This document shows, in pieces, positions 52,603 to 60,917 of a stretch of DNA of 64,000 bases. The first letter of the stretch is position 1, and each line of letters begins with the position of its first letter. This stretch comes from Xaviernesmea oryzae. GTDB lineage: Bacteria; Pseudomonadota; Alphaproteobacteria; Rhizobiales; Rhizobiaceae. The position numbers and the translations under genes were made by a program. The notes under the pieces were generated by a model. The model worked only from the letters and a program-made list of their open reading frames with translations, searched no databases and was not told where the DNA came from. The DNA is taken from contig NZ_FXAF01000003.1 of assembly GCF_900177415.1 (NCBI RefSeq), positions 372,001 through 436,000 of the forward strand, given 5' to 3'.

Positions 52603-52616
52603 TTGTCATATTACAA
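52603..52616. promoter_or_regulatory. Candidate FCD-type operator before second uronate dehydrogenase operon
   Basis: TTGTCATATTACAA is an imperfect palindrome (TTGT-n-ATAT-n-ACAA) fitting the TnGTnnnACnA pattern of FadR/FCD regulators. It lies 59 bp before the ATG at 52675. Its GTCATA core recurs in the other sugar-acid promoters. Confidence 0.45.
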
Positions 52617-52674
52617 GTTGACGAATGTTCCGGAAGGCCTCTAAATTGCCGCCGCAATCGAGGGAGGAATCGGG

Positions 52675-53490
52675 ATGAAACGGCTTCTGATTACCGGGGC
52701 GGCCGGCAACATGGGCAGAGCCATGCGCCAGAGGCTCGGCCACTTGGCGGAGGTCATCCGCATCTCCGATATTGCCGATCTCGGAGAAGTCCGCGCCAAC
52801 GAGGAGGCTTTTCCCTGTAATCTGGCGGATGCTGATCGGGTCATGCGGATGATGGAAGGATGCGACGGCATTCTGCATTTCGGCGGCATTCCTTCCGAGA
52901 ATACCTTCGCCAGCATCCTCGACAGCAACATCCGCGGACTGCACAATCTCTACGAGGCCGCGCGAAAGCACGGCAAACCGCGCATCCTCTTCGCGAGCAG
53001 CAACCACGCGGTGGGCTTCTACCGGCAGGACCAGTTCATCGGCGTTGACCGGCCGACAAAGCCGGACGGCCTCTATGGCGCGTCGAAATGCTTCGGCGAA
53101 GGCCTGGCGCAGATGTATTTCCATAAGTTCGGCCAGGAGACGGCGATCGTCCGCATCGGGGCCTGCTGGCCGAAACCGACGACCGTGCGCATGCTGTCGA
53201 TCTGGCTGAGCTTCGATGACATGGCCTCGCTTGCCGAACGCGTGTTCAAGGCGCCTTACCTCGGCTGCCCGACAATCTGGGGCGTCTCCGACAATCAGCC
53301 CAAGTGGTGGGACAATTCCGCATCCGCCTATCTCGGCTGGGTCCCGAAGGACAGCGCGGAAACCTACCGTGCCGAACTCGAGCGCGATCCGGGCGTGCCG
53401 CACAAGGGCTCCTCCCAGGCGGTGTGGCAGGGTGGCGGCTTCGTCGAGGATCCCATCTATACCGAACCTCCCCGTTCTTTGAACCGGTAA
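52675..53490 (+). CDS. Uronate dehydrogenase-like NAD-dependent epimerase/dehydratase (second copy)
   Basis: 271 residues. NAD motif LLITGAAGNMGRAMRQRLG; RILFASSNHAVGFYRQDQF; catalytic Tyr-x-x-x-Lys in GLYGASKCFGEGLAQMYF near 140-157; PKWWDNSASAYLGWVPKD near 212. It is closer to the described Agrobacterium enzyme in the KCFGE stretch than the first copy is. GGGAGG is placed for the ATG at 52675. It is followed after seven bases by a cycloisomerase-like gene, which fits uronate to aldarolactone to keto-deoxy-aldarate steps. Confidence 0.87.
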   Translation: MKRLLITGAAGNMGRAMRQRLGHLAEVIRISDIADLGEVRANEEAFPCNLADADRVMRMMEGCDGILHFGGIPSENTFASILDSNIRGLHNLYEAARKHGKPRILFASSNHAVGFYRQDQFIGVDRPTKPDGLYGASKCFGEGLAQMYFHKFGQETAIVRIGACWPKPTTVRMLSIWLSFDDMASLAERVFKAPYLGCPTIWGVSDNQPKWWDNSASAYLGWVPKDSAETYRAELERDPGVPHKGSSQAVWQGGGFVEDPIYTEPPRSLNR

Positions 53491-53497
53491 TCACTTC

Positions 53498-54577
53498 ATG
53501 AAAATCACCGATCTGCGCACCACCCCCGTCAGACTGCCGCTTGCCGAACCGCTCGGCAACGCGACGGCGACCATTCACGAATTCTCCTGTCTGGTGGTCG
53601 ATCTCATCACCGATGAAGGTTTGCGGGGAGAAAACCTGATCTTCACCATACGGCCGGAGCAGTTGAAGCTGCTGGACTCGATGGTCCACGTCCTGCGCGA
53701 TGCGGTGATCGGACGCGATCCCGACGATACCGGTGCCTTCTGGGCCGATGCCTGGCGCCGGATCAATTTCATCGGCTTTACCGGTGTCTCGATCATGGGG
53801 ATCTCGGCGATCGACGGCGCGATGTGGGACCTGAAAGGCCGGCGCGCCGGGCTTTCGATTTCACGCCAGTTGGGTCGCTGCAGGGAAACCATCCCCGCCT
53901 ATGCGAGCGGCGGCCTCTGGCTGACGCAGGACATTCCCTCTCTGGTTCGGCAGGCTGAAGGTTTCGTCGCGCAAGGCTTCAAGGCCATGAAGCTCCGTCT
54001 CGCCGGGCGGATCGACGTCGATCTGCCGCGCGTGAAAGCCGTCCGGACGGCAGTCGGCAGCGATATCGGGCTTATGGTCGATGCCAACCAGGTGTTGAGC
54101 GCCGACGAGGCGATCAAGCTTGGCCATGCCCTGTCGCCCTGCGATATCGCCTGGTTCGAGGAGCCGGTGCCGGCCCATGCGCTGGGGGATTCCGCCAAGG
54201 TGGCGAAGGCCCTGAAAATGCCGATCGCCTCGGGGGAAAACGAATATACCCGCTACGGTTTCCTGCGGATGATCGAAACGGGTGCGGCCTCAATCCTGAT
54301 GCCCGACCTGCAAAGGGTCGGCGGCGTCACCGAATTCGCCCGCGTCGGCGCTCTTGCCGCAAGCTTCGACCTGCCGATTTCCTCCCACCTCTTTCCGGAA
54401 ATGAGCCTGCAACTGCTGGCGCATGTGCCCACCGCCCACTCTCTGGAATATCTGGAGTGGTTTGCGCCGCTCTACGAGGAGAAGATCGAACTGCGGAACG
54501 GCGAAGCCGTCATTCCAGACCGACCGGGCTGGGGAATTGCTCTCGAGAGAAGCGCGATCGACCGGTATGTGATCTAG
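53498..54577 (+). CDS. Enolase-superfamily enzyme, probable galactarolactone cycloisomerase-like
   Basis: 359 residues of mandelate racemase/muconate lactonizing type. Catalytic region K165-L-R167 (FKAMKLRLAG); metal ligands D195 (GLMVDANQ), E222 (WFEEPVP) and E247 (IASGENEY); base H297 (ISSHLFPE). Genes of this type beside udh and kdgD in Agrobacterium encode the cycloisomerase that opens galactarolactone to 5-keto-4-deoxyglucarate, the KdgD substrate; galactarate or glucarate dehydratase is the alternative. The stop overlaps the convergent toxin gene by four bases. Confidence 0.85.
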   Translation: MKITDLRTTPVRLPLAEPLGNATATIHEFSCLVVDLITDEGLRGENLIFTIRPEQLKLLDSMVHVLRDAVIGRDPDDTGAFWADAWRRINFIGFTGVSIMGISAIDGAMWDLKGRRAGLSISRQLGRCRETIPAYASGGLWLTQDIPSLVRQAEGFVAQGFKAMKLRLAGRIDVDLPRVKAVRTAVGSDIGLMVDANQVLSADEAIKLGHALSPCDIAWFEEPVPAHALGDSAKVAKALKMPIASGENEYTRYGFLRMIETGAASILMPDLQRVGGVTEFARVGALAASFDLPISSHLFPEMSLQLLAHVPTAHSLEYLEWFAPLYEEKIELRNGEAVIPDRPGWGIALERSAIDRYVI

Positions 54578-55158
54578 GCGGTGGCGCTCATGGGTCTCAC
54601 CCGGTAAAACAGCGCTCGCCCTGCCGGCACAAGTTGGAGCAGATAATCGAAGTCGCTGACATTGGCGGTCAGCACCGTGAAACCCAGCTTCTGCGCCTGC
54701 AGGAACAAGACGCAATCTTGCAGGGCTCGCAGGCGCGCGTCCCTCCGATAGCCCTGCAACCGGCAGAGCATACCCGAAAGAAGCGCTGCCCGCCCCAATA
54801 CATCCGCATCCGGCACGAAGGTGCGATGAGCCCGCATGGCGCTGATTGTAACGCCTATCTGCCGGATGGCCCCATGACTACGCGGATCTTTCGGATCAAG
54901 GGCGCCGACCGTGTGCATGAGTTCTTGAATCGCAACGCTGGAATGGTTGCTTAACCGGACGCCGAGAAGATCGATAACGACATCCGGAGTTCTCCCCTGC
55001 AATCCATCTATATATACGCAGGTGTCGAGCAGCAATTCCACGCCCGCTTCAGCTTCACCTCCGATAAAAGGAAGCTCTGCGTCGCGGCGTCGCGCCAGAG
55101 TATGCTGCGGATCAAAACGGGCCCACCGAAGAGCCGCTTTAAAATCGAAATCGGCCAA
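54574..55158 (-). CDS. PIN-domain protein, probable VapC-type toxin
   Basis: 194 residues. The PIN core begins at LLLDTCVYIDGL (first Asp near residue 45), with the conserved Glu in VAIQELMHT and a C-terminal acidic cluster in LRALQDCVLFLQAQ and TANVSDFDYLL. Such domains are Mg-dependent RNases. The start is TTG (55156-55158), one base after the antitoxin stop. About 40 residues precede the PIN fold, which is unusual for VapC, so an internal start is possible. Convergent with, and overlapping, the cycloisomerase-like gene. Confidence 0.8.
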   Translation of the reverse strand: MADFDFKAALRWARFDPQHTLARRRDAELPFIGGEAEAGVELLLDTCVYIDGLQGRTPDVVIDLLGVRLSNHSSVAIQELMHTVGALDPKDPRSHGAIRQIGVTISAMRAHRTFVPDADVLGRAALLSGMLCRLQGYRRDARLRALQDCVLFLQAQKLGFTVLTANVSDFDYLLQLVPAGRALFYRVRPMSATA

Positions 55159-55159
55159 G

Positions 55160-55504
55160 TCAAAAACCGAGCTTCATATCCGGATCGACGGTTCCCCATG
55201 TCTTGCGAAACGTGCGGCCGAAATCATCGTCGAGAGCGATATTCGCCAAGGCGAATTCGATCAGATCAGTGTCCGTTTCGATCCCGGTATGCCGTTTCGC
55301 CTGCTCGACAAGAGCAGGACTGATACGCCCGCCAATCCGCTGGCTCTTTTCGCCCAGCAATCCGGAATGCTTGGCGGCCTTCATCACGGCGTCAAAACGC
55401 GGATTAATTGTGCGGCCGGAGTTGTCCACATCAGCCGCTCCTTTGAGCCTGCCTGTTGCCGATGGCTTTTCGCCAATCTGCTTCCTTGCCGTAGACTTCT
55501 TCAT
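55160..55504 (-). CDS. Probable antitoxin partner of PIN toxin
   Basis: 114 residues. A basic, lysine-rich N-terminus (MKKSTARKQIGEKPSA) leads to a region like a ribbon-helix-helix or short helical antitoxin (RISPALVEQAKRHTGIETDT, then DLIEFALANIALDD). The C-terminus is acidic/aromatic (FRKTWGTVDPDMKLGF), suited to block the toxin. GAGGGG lies seven bases before the ATG at 55504. It directly precedes the PIN gene, the usual antitoxin-toxin order. Confidence 0.75.
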   Translation of the reverse strand: MKKSTARKQIGEKPSATGRLKGAADVDNSGRTINPRFDAVMKAAKHSGLLGEKSQRIGGRISPALVEQAKRHTGIETDTDLIEFALANIALDDDFGRTFRKTWGTVDPDMKLGF

Positions 55505-55619
55505 TGACACGCCCCTCGTTAGACATTTTTTTGCTTTTGTCCAACATAGCAATCGCGACCACCATGTTCAAGGAGCACGGCTCCGCACTCGTTTATTTGC
55601 CAGTACCAGCAATCCGCGG

Positions 55620-56192
55620 CTATTGCAGCCCCTCCTTATTCGCGAGCTGCCGCAACGCTTCGGCGAAGATCGCCAGCTCCCGGGCCGGATCGGCTGGTAA
55701 CGCCAAGGCGCGGACGACGCGTCCGCCGATCGCCTCGATGCCCAGATCGATCATCAGGTTGTCGGCCTTGCCGTGGTTTTCGATTGCCATGCCGTCAGGC
55801 CCGCGCGGGCGCCCGCTGCTCTCGTCGATTTCAAGCCCTCCATACCAGATCGAACGCACGCGGCTGCCGTAATCATCCGGGTGGTTGGTGTAGGCCCAGA
55901 CTTTCTTGCCGAGCGCGATCATGAAGCCGATCTCGTAGACCGTGCCCGGATCGGCGCTGATGCCGCGGAAGGGCGTGATGTTGGCAAGACAAACATCTGC
56001 GCGCCGCATGGCGTCTTCGTTGCGCCGGTAGATCGCGTCCGCCGTCAAACGCGCGACCGGCGCCTGGTTCTCATCGCTCCCCGGTCCGGTCGGCTCGAAC
56101 CCGAAACTGCGGGCGAGCCGGCGTTTTTCGCTCATGACATCCCTGGCATCCGGCAGAAACACTTCCGGGCCTGCAAGATAGATGGTCGGCAT
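55620..56192 (-). CDS. Nucleoside 2-deoxyribosyltransferase
   Basis: 190 residues. It transfers 2-deoxyribose between nucleobases. The N-terminal MPTIYLAGPEVFLPDARDV carries the aspartate/tyrosine substrate region. The catalytic glutamate is in DPGTVYEIGFMIALGKKVWA near residues 83-102, and MRRADVCLANITPFRG precedes it. Last gene of the minus-strand nucleobase operon, ten bases after the permease stop, linking the importer to base salvage. Confidence 0.87.
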   Translation of the reverse strand: MPTIYLAGPEVFLPDARDVMSEKRRLARSFGFEPTGPGSDENQAPVARLTADAIYRRNEDAMRRADVCLANITPFRGISADPGTVYEIGFMIALGKKVWAYTNHPDDYGSRVRSIWYGGLEIDESSGRPRGPDGMAIENHGKADNLMIDLGIEAIGGRVVRALALPADPARELAIFAEALRQLANKEGLQ

Positions 56193-56201
56193 TTAGGCTC
56201 C

Positions 56202-56951
56202 CTAGCGCCAGCGTTCGTTGACCGCTCGCTCGGCGCGTTGCGAGAGGGTGAATGTGATGACCGAGACCGCAGTCGCGATAACGGAAGTGCCGAAAGCCCG
56301 CTCTGTCGCGAAATCGCCGGCTGCGGCGCGGAACATATAGCCCAATCCGCTCTGACCCATCAGGAATTCCGCAAGCATCGCCGACAACACGGCCGAAGGA
56401 GCCGCAAGCCTCAGCGCGATCATCCAGTTCGGCACCGCGGCCGGCAGGACAAGGTGCCGGAAGCGCGATTTCCGCGAAGCGCCCAGGACCTGGAACAAAT
56501 CTTCCGAGCCCGGCGGCAGCGCCCGCATGCCGGCCGAGGTGAAGACGAAGGCCGGAAAGAAGGAGACGATCACGACGATCGCCATGACCGTCTTGATGTC
56601 GTAGCCGAGCAGCCGGGCCACGACCGGGATCAGCGCCACCACCGGAACGGAGGAGAAGATCATCGCAAGCGGCACCAGCATTCCGGTCGCAAGCCGCGAG
56701 AACCAGCAGGCGATCGCAATCAGGCTCCCGAAGGCCATGCCGAGCAACAGCCCGCCCCCGGCGAGCGCCAGCGTCTGCACGCCATTCTTCAGATAGATGC
56801 CGGGATTGCCGACGAGGTCGACGACCACATCGGCGGGCTGCGGCATGACGATGGCGTTGAGCTCGCCGATCGTCACCCATGCCTGCCAGAGCACGAGGAT
56901 CAGCAGCACGCCCCAATAGCGGTTGAATGCGGTCTTCAGGATGCCGGGCAT
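56202..56951 (-). CDS. ABC transporter permease (SsuC/ThiX type), second copy
   Basis: 249-residue permease with six predicted helices and EAA loop QVLGASRKSRFRHLVLPAAV at about 154-173. TGATG overlap with the upstream permease shows translational coupling. Together the two form a heterodimeric channel, whereas many SsuC-type systems use a homodimer. The ATG at 56951 is preferred over a much longer frame that overlaps the first permease. Confidence 0.9.
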   Translation of the reverse strand: MPGILKTAFNRYWGVLLILVLWQAWVTIGELNAIVMPQPADVVVDLVGNPGIYLKNGVQTLALAGGGLLLGMAFGSLIAIACWFSRLATGMLVPLAMIFSSVPVVALIPVVARLLGYDIKTVMAIVVIVSFFPAFVFTSAGMRALPPGSEDLFQVLGASRKSRFRHLVLPAAVPNWMIALRLAAPSAVLSAMLAEFLMGQSGLGYMFRAAAGDFATERAFGTSVIATAVSVITFTLSQRAERAVNERWR

Positions 56952-57712
56952 CAGCGGTACCTCGCATAGACGAAGCGCTCGACGAGCGACATCAGGCCGA
57001 ATGACATGAGCGAACCGGCCGACGTAATCAGCACCGCGCTCCACAGAAGCGGGATCTGGAAGTTCTGCATGGCGGAGACCATCAACAGGCCGAGGCCGCG
57101 CGTCGCGCCGAACCATTCGCCGATGATCGCCCCGATGAAGGCAGCCGGCACGGCATATTTCAGTCCGGAGACGATGGCCGGCAGCGCGGCCGGCGCTTCG
57201 AGCCGGATCAGCCGGGTGAAACGGTTCGATCCGAGCACCGTAAAGACATCGTGGTGCGCACGCGTCGCCGCAGCAAGCCCGGACTGGGTGGCGATGAAGA
57301 GGATGAAGTAGACGTTCAGCGTGGCGATCGCCATGCCTGACCATTCCTTGCTCAGGAGCACGATGAACAGCGGTGCCAGCGCGATCGATGGGATCGAGTG
57401 GATGACGGAGGAAAGCCGGCCAAGCCCCTCCTTCAGCGGCGAGACCAGATGGGCGACCGCCGCCAGAACGATGCCCAGCACGCCGCCCGCGACATAGCCC
57501 GCGCCAACCATCGAGAAGCTGGCGCTCGTCGCCCGGACGAACAGCGTCTGTCGCGAGGGATCGAAAAGAAAGGCAAGCACAGCGGTCAACGGCGGCCAGG
57601 TGAGGCCTGCAAGCTGGTTGACGCCAATATATTCCCACAGCCCCAGGAAGGCGGCGATGCCGATCGCGCCATAGGCGATATCCTGGCCGCGGCGTTTGGA
57701 GATGCGGATCAC
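56951..57712 (-). CDS. ABC transporter permease (SsuC/ThiX type), first copy
   Basis: 253 residues with helices at about 15-32, 70-95, 105-130, 180-205 and 220-245. The EAA loop is FTVLGSNRFTRLIRLEAPAA near 150-169. The start is GTG (57710-57712), overlapping the ATPase stop (GTGA). Part of an NMT1/taurine-class importer likely specific for a nucleobase or related heterocycle. Confidence 0.9.
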   Translation of the reverse strand: MIRISKRRGQDIAYGAIGIAAFLGLWEYIGVNQLAGLTWPPLTAVLAFLFDPSRQTLFVRATSASFSMVGAGYVAGGVLGIVLAAVAHLVSPLKEGLGRLSSVIHSIPSIALAPLFIVLLSKEWSGMAIATLNVYFILFIATQSGLAAATRAHHDVFTVLGSNRFTRLIRLEAPAALPAIVSGLKYAVPAAFIGAIIGEWFGATRGLGLLMVSAMQNFQIPLLWSAVLITSAGSLMSFGLMSLVERFVYARYR

Positions 57713-58488
57713 GCGGCCACTCCCGGCTGCTCCAGCGCTTCCGTGAGCTCGTCCTCCAGCCGGTGGAACTCGCCGCTGCGCATCACCTCCGGATCACGCG
57801 GGCGTCCGAACGGCACGGATACCTCTTTCAGGATGTTGCCGGGCCGGCCGGACATGACCACGACGCGATCGGAGAGGAAGAGCGCTTCGTCGACCGAATG
57901 GGTGACGAGCAGCGTCGAAATATGCTGTTCCTGCCAGATGCGCTGCAGTTCGAGGTTCATCTGCCGCCGCGTCACGGCATCCAGCGCACCGAAGGGCTCG
58001 TCGAGCAGCAGCACGTCCGGCCGGAGAACGAGAGCGCGGGCGATCGAGACGCGCTGGCGCATGCCGCCGGAAAGCTGGCTCGGCCGCGCCTTCTCAAACC
58101 CCTTGAGACCGACGAGCGCGATGAGCTCGGCAATGCGCGCATGGTCGACCGCGCGACTGGCGATGCGGAAGGGCAATTCGACATTGGCCTCGACGGAAAG
58201 CCAGGGCAGCAGCGCGTGATCCTGGAAGGCGACGCCAAGGCGATGGTTGCGCGACAGCTCTTCCGGCGCCTCGCCGTCGACCGTCACGCGGCCGCGGCTC
58301 GGCTGCTCCAGGGCTGCGAGCATGCGAAGCAGCGTGCTCTTGCCGCATCCGGAAGGGCCGATCAGTGCGACGAACTCGCCGGCGCCGATCTCCAGCCGCA
58401 CATCCTCGACCGCGACGACCTTGCGGCCGTCGTCCATTTCGAAATCCTTGCCGACGTGATCGAGCAGGATGGAGGTTCCGCCGCTCAT
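57709..58488 (-). CDS. ABC transporter ATPase (SsuB/TauB/ThiZ type)
   Basis: 259 residues. Walker A GPSGCGKSTLLRMLAALE near 42, Q-loop VAFQDHALLPWLSVEANVEL, signature LSGGMRQRVSIARAL near 139, Walker B VLLLDEPFGALDAVTRRQM near 160. Belongs to the nitrate/sulfonate/taurine class. Overlaps the amidohydrolase stop/start (ATGA), so the enzyme and the transporter are translated together. Confidence 0.93.
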   Translation of the reverse strand: MSGGTSILLDHVGKDFEMDDGRKVVAVEDVRLEIGAGEFVALIGPSGCGKSTLLRMLAALEQPSRGRVTVDGEAPEELSRNHRLGVAFQDHALLPWLSVEANVELPFRIASRAVDHARIAELIALVGLKGFEKARPSQLSGGMRQRVSIARALVLRPDVLLLDEPFGALDAVTRRQMNLELQRIWQEQHISTLLVTHSVDEALFLSDRVVVMSGRPGNILKEVSVPFGRPRDPEVMRSGEFHRLEDELTEALEQPGVAA

Positions 58489-59876
58489 GCGATCAGCCTT
58501 TCGAAACGTTCGGAAATCACCGGCATGCGCTCCTTGAGCCGCGCTTCGATACGCTCTACATCGACGCCGAGCAGTTCGCGCTTGCGCATCACCACCTGGC
58601 CGTCGACCAGGACCGTGTCCACGTCACGCCCGACGACGACCGAGGCGGCGACGAAAAGCGGATCCTGCATCGGTTTATGGTCCATGCTGTCGACATTGCA
58701 GAGCAGGATATCAGCCTTCTTGCCGACTTCCAGCGTGCCGACCTGATCGAAGATGCCGAGCGCCCTTGCCCCTCCCTGCGTGGCGATCCTGAGCAATTCC
58801 TCCGACGAGATCGGGTCTCGCCAGTGGAGCGTCGAGGAGTGGATCGCCTGCTGGGCGACACGCGTCACCCGCGCCACCTGAAAGATGTCAAGCGTGCCGC
58901 CGCCGCCCGGCCCATCGGTACCCAATCCGATATCGATGCCGCGCCGCCACATCTCGATCAGCCGATGGTGGCCGATCGAATAGTTGCCGAAGGCACAATG
59001 ACAGGCGGAAATACGATGCTTCTGATAAAGGTCGACCTCCCGATCCGACAGAAGAACCGAGTGGGCGCAATGCAGGCGATGCGAGAGCACGCCGATGCTG
59101 TCCAGCCACTCGGTCGGACGCAGGCCGAATTTCTCGGCCGTGTAGTCGATCTCGTAACTGCCTTCGCAAAGATGGGTATGGATCTTCACGTCCGCAGCCT
59201 TGGCTTCGGCGGCGATATCGCGGATCAGCGCCGGCGAGCAGACGATCACCTGCCGCAGCGACATCCAGGCCTTCACGCGGTCGCCGTCCTTCCAGCGGTT
59301 CACCAGGGAGACGTTCTTTTCCAAGGCCTCGTCATGGGTGAAGAGCATGTTCGGCGGCACGGTCGCGCCGATGTTTTCCGACTGGTCGACCGTCGATTGC
59401 GAGATGAAGCCGCGGATGCCGACTTCGAGCGCGGCCCTGCCCATCTCATCGGGGTGCGGGCCGCCGGCTTCCGCAAAGCAGGTGGTGCCGACCTGAAGCA
59501 TGTTGGAATAGGCCACAAGGCCGGAGAGATGTACGTCTTCCGGTTCGAGGCAGCTTTCCCACGGAATGAGATAGTTCTTCCAGACCGGCAGTTTCAGCGG
59601 CCGCTTGCGGCCGATCGCCTGAAGCTTGCCGCGAAGAAGCTGCTGGCCGGTGTGGAAATGCGCGTCGATCAGGCCCGGAAGCACGATCTGCCCATAGGCA
59701 TCGATGGTTTCCGATGCGGCGATCTTTGCCGCATCGGTGCTGGAGCCGATCCAGGTGATCCGGTTGCCGGAAATCGCGATCGCGCCGTCGGTAAAAACAC
59801 GATTTTCCGCATCCAGCGTCACGACATAGGCGCGCCGAATCAGGATGTCGGCGCGTTCGGGTGTTGCAGTCGTCAT
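58485..59876 (-). CDS. Amidohydrolase/deaminase (TrzA/ATZ, 8-oxoguanine-deaminase-like)
   Basis: 463 residues, metal-dependent hydrolase of subtype III. Zinc ligands: H-x-H in LIDAHFHTGQQLLRG near residue 73, a histidine in IHTHLCEGSYEID near 245 and HCAHSVLLSDRE near 280, aspartate in LGTDGPGGGGTLDIF near 328. The family deaminates guanine, 8-oxoguanine, cytosine, S-adenosylhomocysteine or triazines. The transporter/nucleosidase context favours a purine or pyrimidine base. The substrate cannot be settled by eye. Confidence 0.87.
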   Translation of the reverse strand: MTTATPERADILIRRAYVVTLDAENRVFTDGAIAISGNRITWIGSSTDAAKIAASETIDAYGQIVLPGLIDAHFHTGQQLLRGKLQAIGRKRPLKLPVWKNYLIPWESCLEPEDVHLSGLVAYSNMLQVGTTCFAEAGGPHPDEMGRAALEVGIRGFISQSTVDQSENIGATVPPNMLFTHDEALEKNVSLVNRWKDGDRVKAWMSLRQVIVCSPALIRDIAAEAKAADVKIHTHLCEGSYEIDYTAEKFGLRPTEWLDSIGVLSHRLHCAHSVLLSDREVDLYQKHRISACHCAFGNYSIGHHRLIEMWRRGIDIGLGTDGPGGGGTLDIFQVARVTRVAQQAIHSSTLHWRDPISSEELLRIATQGGARALGIFDQVGTLEVGKKADILLCNVDSMDHKPMQDPLFVAASVVVGRDVDTVLVDGQVVMRKRELLGVDVERIEARLKERMPVISERFERLIA

Positions 59877-59883
59877 CGATGCC

Positions 59884-60900
59884 TCAGTTTGCAGTCTTCT
59901 TGAGATTGGCGAGCGCTTCCAGAACCAGATCGGGAGCTGCGATCTTCGACGCGTCCGGCAGATTGGTCCGTCCGGAAGCGCGGGCCGCGTCCATCATCGG
60001 TCCGGCAATGTGCTCGAGATTGATCGAATAGATCGGGAAGTCGGGATCGCCGCCCGGTCGGTAATAGGGAGCCTGGACCTCGTTCTGGCGGGTCTGCTGC
60101 TGGATATCCAGACCATAGTCCGCACCGTATTTCTCGACGATCAGTTTCGGCGCATAGGAGAAATCCTTCTCGTTCTTCTGCCAGGCCTCGACGATCGCCT
60201 GAAGATAGGCGACCACCCGATCACGGTGTTCGTCGAGATATTTGCGGCTGGTGAAGGCGATACCCGCATAACCTTTGAAGCCCAAATCGTCGAAGCTCCG
60301 GAAATAGAAGTCCTTGTCCTTGACGAGGCCCATCTGCTCCAGTGTGATGACCTGGTTGGTCGCAAAGCCCGTATACCCCTCGCCGGCCTTTGAGATGAGC
60401 GGTTCCGGCGAGAAGCCTGCCGGCACCTGCGTCCACTGGTCCCTCGGCAGGCCGGCGAGCGACAGCGTCGCTTCGATCGCAGTCTTCTCGTTAGGCCCCT
60501 GCGCCAGGATTTTCGAGCCCACGAGATCCTGCGGCTTCAGGATCGGCTTGTCCTTGAGCGAGATGATGCCGAGCGGGGAGACCTGCATCTGCGCCGCGAT
60601 CAGCACATAGTCGTTGCCCTTGGCGACCGCATCCAGGAAAGGCAGCCAGCCCGTGAAGCCGATATCCGCATCGCCTGCGGCAACGGAGGTCAGCGCGCTC
60701 GGCGCATTCGGGCCGCCGGGACTGATCGTGACGTCGATACCGTGCTTCTTGAAGAGCCCGTCCTCGAGCGCGATGTATTGTTCGCCATACTGGACATTGC
60801 CGATCCAGCCGAGCTGGACCCGGACCTTGGGCAGTTCATCGGCCAAAACCGTGCCGGCTGCGGCAACCAGCATCGCCGCGCAATAAAGCAGCTTTTTCAT
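59884..60900 (-). CDS. NMT1/ThiY-like ABC substrate-binding protein, copy A
   Basis: 338 residues with Sec signal (MKKLLYCAAMLVAAAGTVLA). The core follows the NMT1/ThiY fold: LGWIGNVQYGEQYIALEDGL near 33-52, SPGGPNAPSALTSVAAGDAD near 61-80, and SFDDLGFKGYAGIAFTSRKY further on. Paralogous to the adjacent copy B (VSNVQYSGFFLGIERGYF; GGPNTPDTLVSL). The two would feed one permease pair with different ligands. Confidence 0.9.
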   Translation of the reverse strand: MKKLLYCAAMLVAAAGTVLADELPKVRVQLGWIGNVQYGEQYIALEDGLFKKHGIDVTISPGGPNAPSALTSVAAGDADIGFTGWLPFLDAVAKGNDYVLIAAQMQVSPLGIISLKDKPILKPQDLVGSKILAQGPNEKTAIEATLSLAGLPRDQWTQVPAGFSPEPLISKAGEGYTGFATNQVITLEQMGLVKDKDFYFRSFDDLGFKGYAGIAFTSRKYLDEHRDRVVAYLQAIVEAWQKNEKDFSYAPKLIVEKYGADYGLDIQQQTRQNEVQAPYYRPGGDPDFPIYSINLEHIAGPMMDAARASGRTNLPDASKIAAPDLVLEALANLKKTAN

Positions 60901-60917
60901 CTTCCGTTCCCTTCGCT

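Noticed and set aside
55160..55552. Longer antitoxin form starting at 55552
   Set aside because: The extra 16 residues lack a ribosome site, while ATG at 55504 has GAGGGG at proper distance.
56202..57638. 478-codon minus frame suggesting a fused permease
   Set aside because: Only the last 249 codons match a permease. The first part is out of frame with the true first permease, which ends in TGATG overlap with the second.
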